Source of the DNA: Alphaproteobacteria bacterium
GTDB lineage: Bacteria; Pseudomonadota; Alphaproteobacteria; Micropepsales; Micropepsaceae
DNA: 54,581 nt
Assembly (NCBI GenBank): GCA_021325375.1
Contig: JAJPHG010000038.1
Span: 1-54,581 of the forward strand
Reading direction: 5' to 3'
Shown: piece by piece, positions 53,213 through 54,581 of the stretch
Position numbering within the stretch: position 1 is the first letter of the stretch
Layout of the letters: every line of letters begins with the position of its first letter
Translations under genes and position numbers: made by a program
Notes under the pieces: model-generated
Seen by the model: the letters and a program-made list of their open reading frames with translations, nothing else
Told to the model about the DNA's origin: nothing
Databases searched by the model: none

Positions 53213-54037
53213 ATGAGGGGCAGGATTCTTGGCTACGACGCCGAAACCTTCAAAGGCGTGCTGAGCGGCCACGACGGCCAGCGCTACGATTTCGTCGATT
53301 CCGACTGGCGCGGCACCGGCGATCCGCGGCCCGGCACGGAAGTCGATTTCCAGATCGACAACGGCACCGCGAAGGACGTCTTCCCGTTCGTCGAGACGGT
53401 GCCGCAATACGTCCCGCCGCCCCAACCGCAATACGTGCCGCCGCCGCAATACGCGCAGCCGGTTCCGCCTTACGGCCAGCCGGTGCCGCCCTACGGCCAG
53501 CCGCAGCAGCCCTATCCGCAGCCGGGCCAGCCCTACGCACAACCGGCTCCGCCTTACGGCCAGCCCTACGCTCCGTCGCCGGGGGCCTATGCGCCCGGCT
53601 TCGCGCCGCCCGGCTACGCGCCGCAGGTCGAGCCGCACAATGGCAGCCTCGGCCATGTGCTGTTCTCGTTCCACGGCCGCATCAGCCGGTCGGAATACTG
53701 GTTGAAGGGCGTGCTGCTCGGCGGCTTCTTGTGGGGCATCGCCATCGTCGTCGGCGTCATGATCGACGGCGCCCTGGGGAACATCAACCTCAACAGCCCC
53801 GACGACCCCAACTCCCGCGGCGCCATCGTCGGCGCGCTTGTCCTTTTGTTCGGGTTGTTTTGGCCGAACCTGGCGATCCAGGTGAAGCGTTGGCACGACC
53901 ACGACAAGAGCGGCTGGTTCGTGCTGATCAATCTGATCCCGATCGTCGGCGCGGTCTGGTCGTTCATCGAGCTCGGATGCCTGCGCGGCACCATCGGCCC
54001 CAACCGGCACGGCGCCGACTCGGTCCCGCATTATTGA
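53213..54037 (+). CDS. DUF805 membrane protein with Pro/Gln/Tyr-rich linker
   Basis: 274 aa. A soluble N-terminal domain (1-60, RGRILGYDAETFKGVLSGHD, resembling a small beta domain) is followed by a low-complexity linker (about 63-140) of repeated PPYGQPVPPYGQP units. The C-terminal DUF805 region (about 150-274) has VLFSFHGRISRSEYWLKGVL, membrane helices, and the VKRWHDHDKSGWFVLINLIP motif. GGAGGGCGAG precedes ATG 53213. DUF805 proteins are membrane proteins of unknown function. The linker is unusually long. Confidence 0.85.
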   Translation: MRGRILGYDAETFKGVLSGHDGQRYDFVDSDWRGTGDPRPGTEVDFQIDNGTAKDVFPFVETVPQYVPPPQPQYVPPPQYAQPVPPYGQPVPPYGQPQQPYPQPGQPYAQPAPPYGQPYAPSPGAYAPGFAPPGYAPQVEPHNGSLGHVLFSFHGRISRSEYWLKGVLLGGFLWGIAIVVGVMIDGALGNINLNSPDDPNSRGAIVGALVLLFGLFWPNLAIQVKRWHDHDKSGWFVLINLIPIVGAVWSFIELGCLRGTIGPNRHGADSVPHY

Positions 54038-54077
54038 TGCAACGTCGATCCTTCTCCGTAAGGACGGGGGAGAATGA

Positions 54078-54581
54078 TCAGTGCGCCGCGTGCAGGCGCG
54101 ATTTCATGTCGAGCAGCTCGCCCAAAAGCGCTTCGAGCTTGGCGCGCTCTTCCTGCGCCAGCGACGCCGACGTCATCTCGCCATGCGCGCGCTCGACCAT
54201 CGCCTGGGCGGCGCGGGCGTAGCGCGGCTCGTCGTCGGCCGGCGTCTCGAACTCGATTTCCCGCGGCGCGTCGTCTTCGCGCGGATTCTCGAACACCACG
54301 ATGTTCGACGGCGGCGCGCTGCTCGCATAGGCCGCGCGGCCGAGCTCGGCGACATAGCGCTGGCCGCGGTCGCGCATCACCTTCTGCGCGCCCTTGATCG
54401 TGAAGCCTTCGCGATAGAGCAGCGTGCGGATGCCGCGAAGCAGATCGACGTCCTCGGGCCTATAGTAGCGCCGGCCGCCGGCGCGCTTGATCGGGCGCAC
54501 CTGCGCGAAGCGGCTTTCCCAGAAGCGCAGCACGTGCTGCGGCATGTCGAGCTCGAGGGCGACTTCGCTGATCGTGCGGAA
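54078..54581 (-). CDS. MerR family regulator, 5' end outside the window
   Basis: The visible part reads in from the right edge, [20 protein letters not shown] then WESRF, so the ATG at 54545 is internal and the true start lies beyond the window. The winged-helix includes [20 protein letters not shown] and [11 protein letters not shown]. The C-terminal part is acidic with a short coiled coil ([20 protein letters not shown]). This exact MerR type usually follows the IHF alpha gene in alphaproteobacteria. Convergent with the DUF805 gene. Confidence 0.88.
   Translation of the reverse strand, partial: FRTISEVALELDMPQHVLRFWESRFAQVRPIKRAGGRRYYRPEDVDLLRGIRTLLYREGFTIKGAQKVMRDRGQRYVAELGRAAYASSAPPSNIVVFENPREDDAPREIEFETPADDEPRYARAAQAMVERAHGEMTSASLAQEERAKLEALLGELLDMKSRLHAAH

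Noticed and set aside
53400..53640. Tandem DNA repeat as a regulatory array in the DUF805 gene
   Set aside because: The periodicity comes from in-frame PPYGQP codons of a protein linker.

Overview
This window looks like chromosomal DNA of a GC-rich alphaproteobacterium. The evidence is a CcrM-type GANTC methyltransferase beside rnhB, the block mutY / dciA (DUF721) / membrane DsbA-like protein / smc, a separate F0 ATP synthase operon with the duplicated b' and b subunits, the dgt / SPOR / nagZ / scpA / scpB operon, and several TonB-dependent receptors. The gene set suits a free-living, Caulobacter- or Rhizomicrobium-like oligotroph, but I cannot assign a genus. No rRNA, tRNA or CRISPR array was recognised.

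Layout. 1-7.8 kb: the 3' part of a TonB-dependent receptor with a strong terminator, a TPR-sulfotransferase, a TPR-Asp/Asn hydroxylase, a small secreted protein and a second sulfotransferase-like protein. 8-12.3 kb: SppA, then a divergent three-gene operon (isocitrate-lyase family, carboxymuconolactone-decarboxylase family, alpha/beta hydrolase). 12.3-16.8 kb: a second TonB receptor divergent from a secreted propeller-like protein. 16.8-19.0 kb: an accessory patch with an orphan DNA methyltransferase, an IS1595-type transposase remnant and an AT-richer membrane protein gene. 19.1-25.8 kb: a radical SAM protein, a methyltransferase, small membrane proteins, an ECF sigma factor with a membrane partner, a SET protein, rnhB and ccrM. 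26-34.8 kb: mutY, dciA, dsbA-like, smc, a DUF433 gene and the atpI-B-E-F'-F operon. 34.9-43.6 kb: aspS, a phosphodiesterase, rnd, a VOC/DUF899 pair divergent from a MarR regulator, and a multicopper oxidase. 43.8-49.1 kb: scpB-scpA-nagZ-SPOR-dgt and erpA. 49.1-54.6 kb: two secreted HAF-like paralogues, a Cys-paired beta-propeller, an FKBP isomerase, a DUF805 protein and the 3' part of a MerR regulator.

The most notable structure outside genes is a set of ten palindromic intergenic elements in at least three families. Two families share TGTCAT...ATGACA ends. One family has a core of CGCGGAG-containing octamers whose number varies between copies. Every convergent gene junction with more than about 45 bp of space carries one of these elements. 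Other leads are six GANTC sites within 88 bp immediately before ccrM, arranged partly as two GANTC-N5-GANTC pairs; an overlooked 51-codon gene with a perfect Shine-Dalgarno that resembles the N-terminus of the next gene; a beta-propeller with one CxxxxC-like pair per repeat; and a receptor / sulfotransferase / hydroxylase neighbourhood that could modify an envelope or secreted target.
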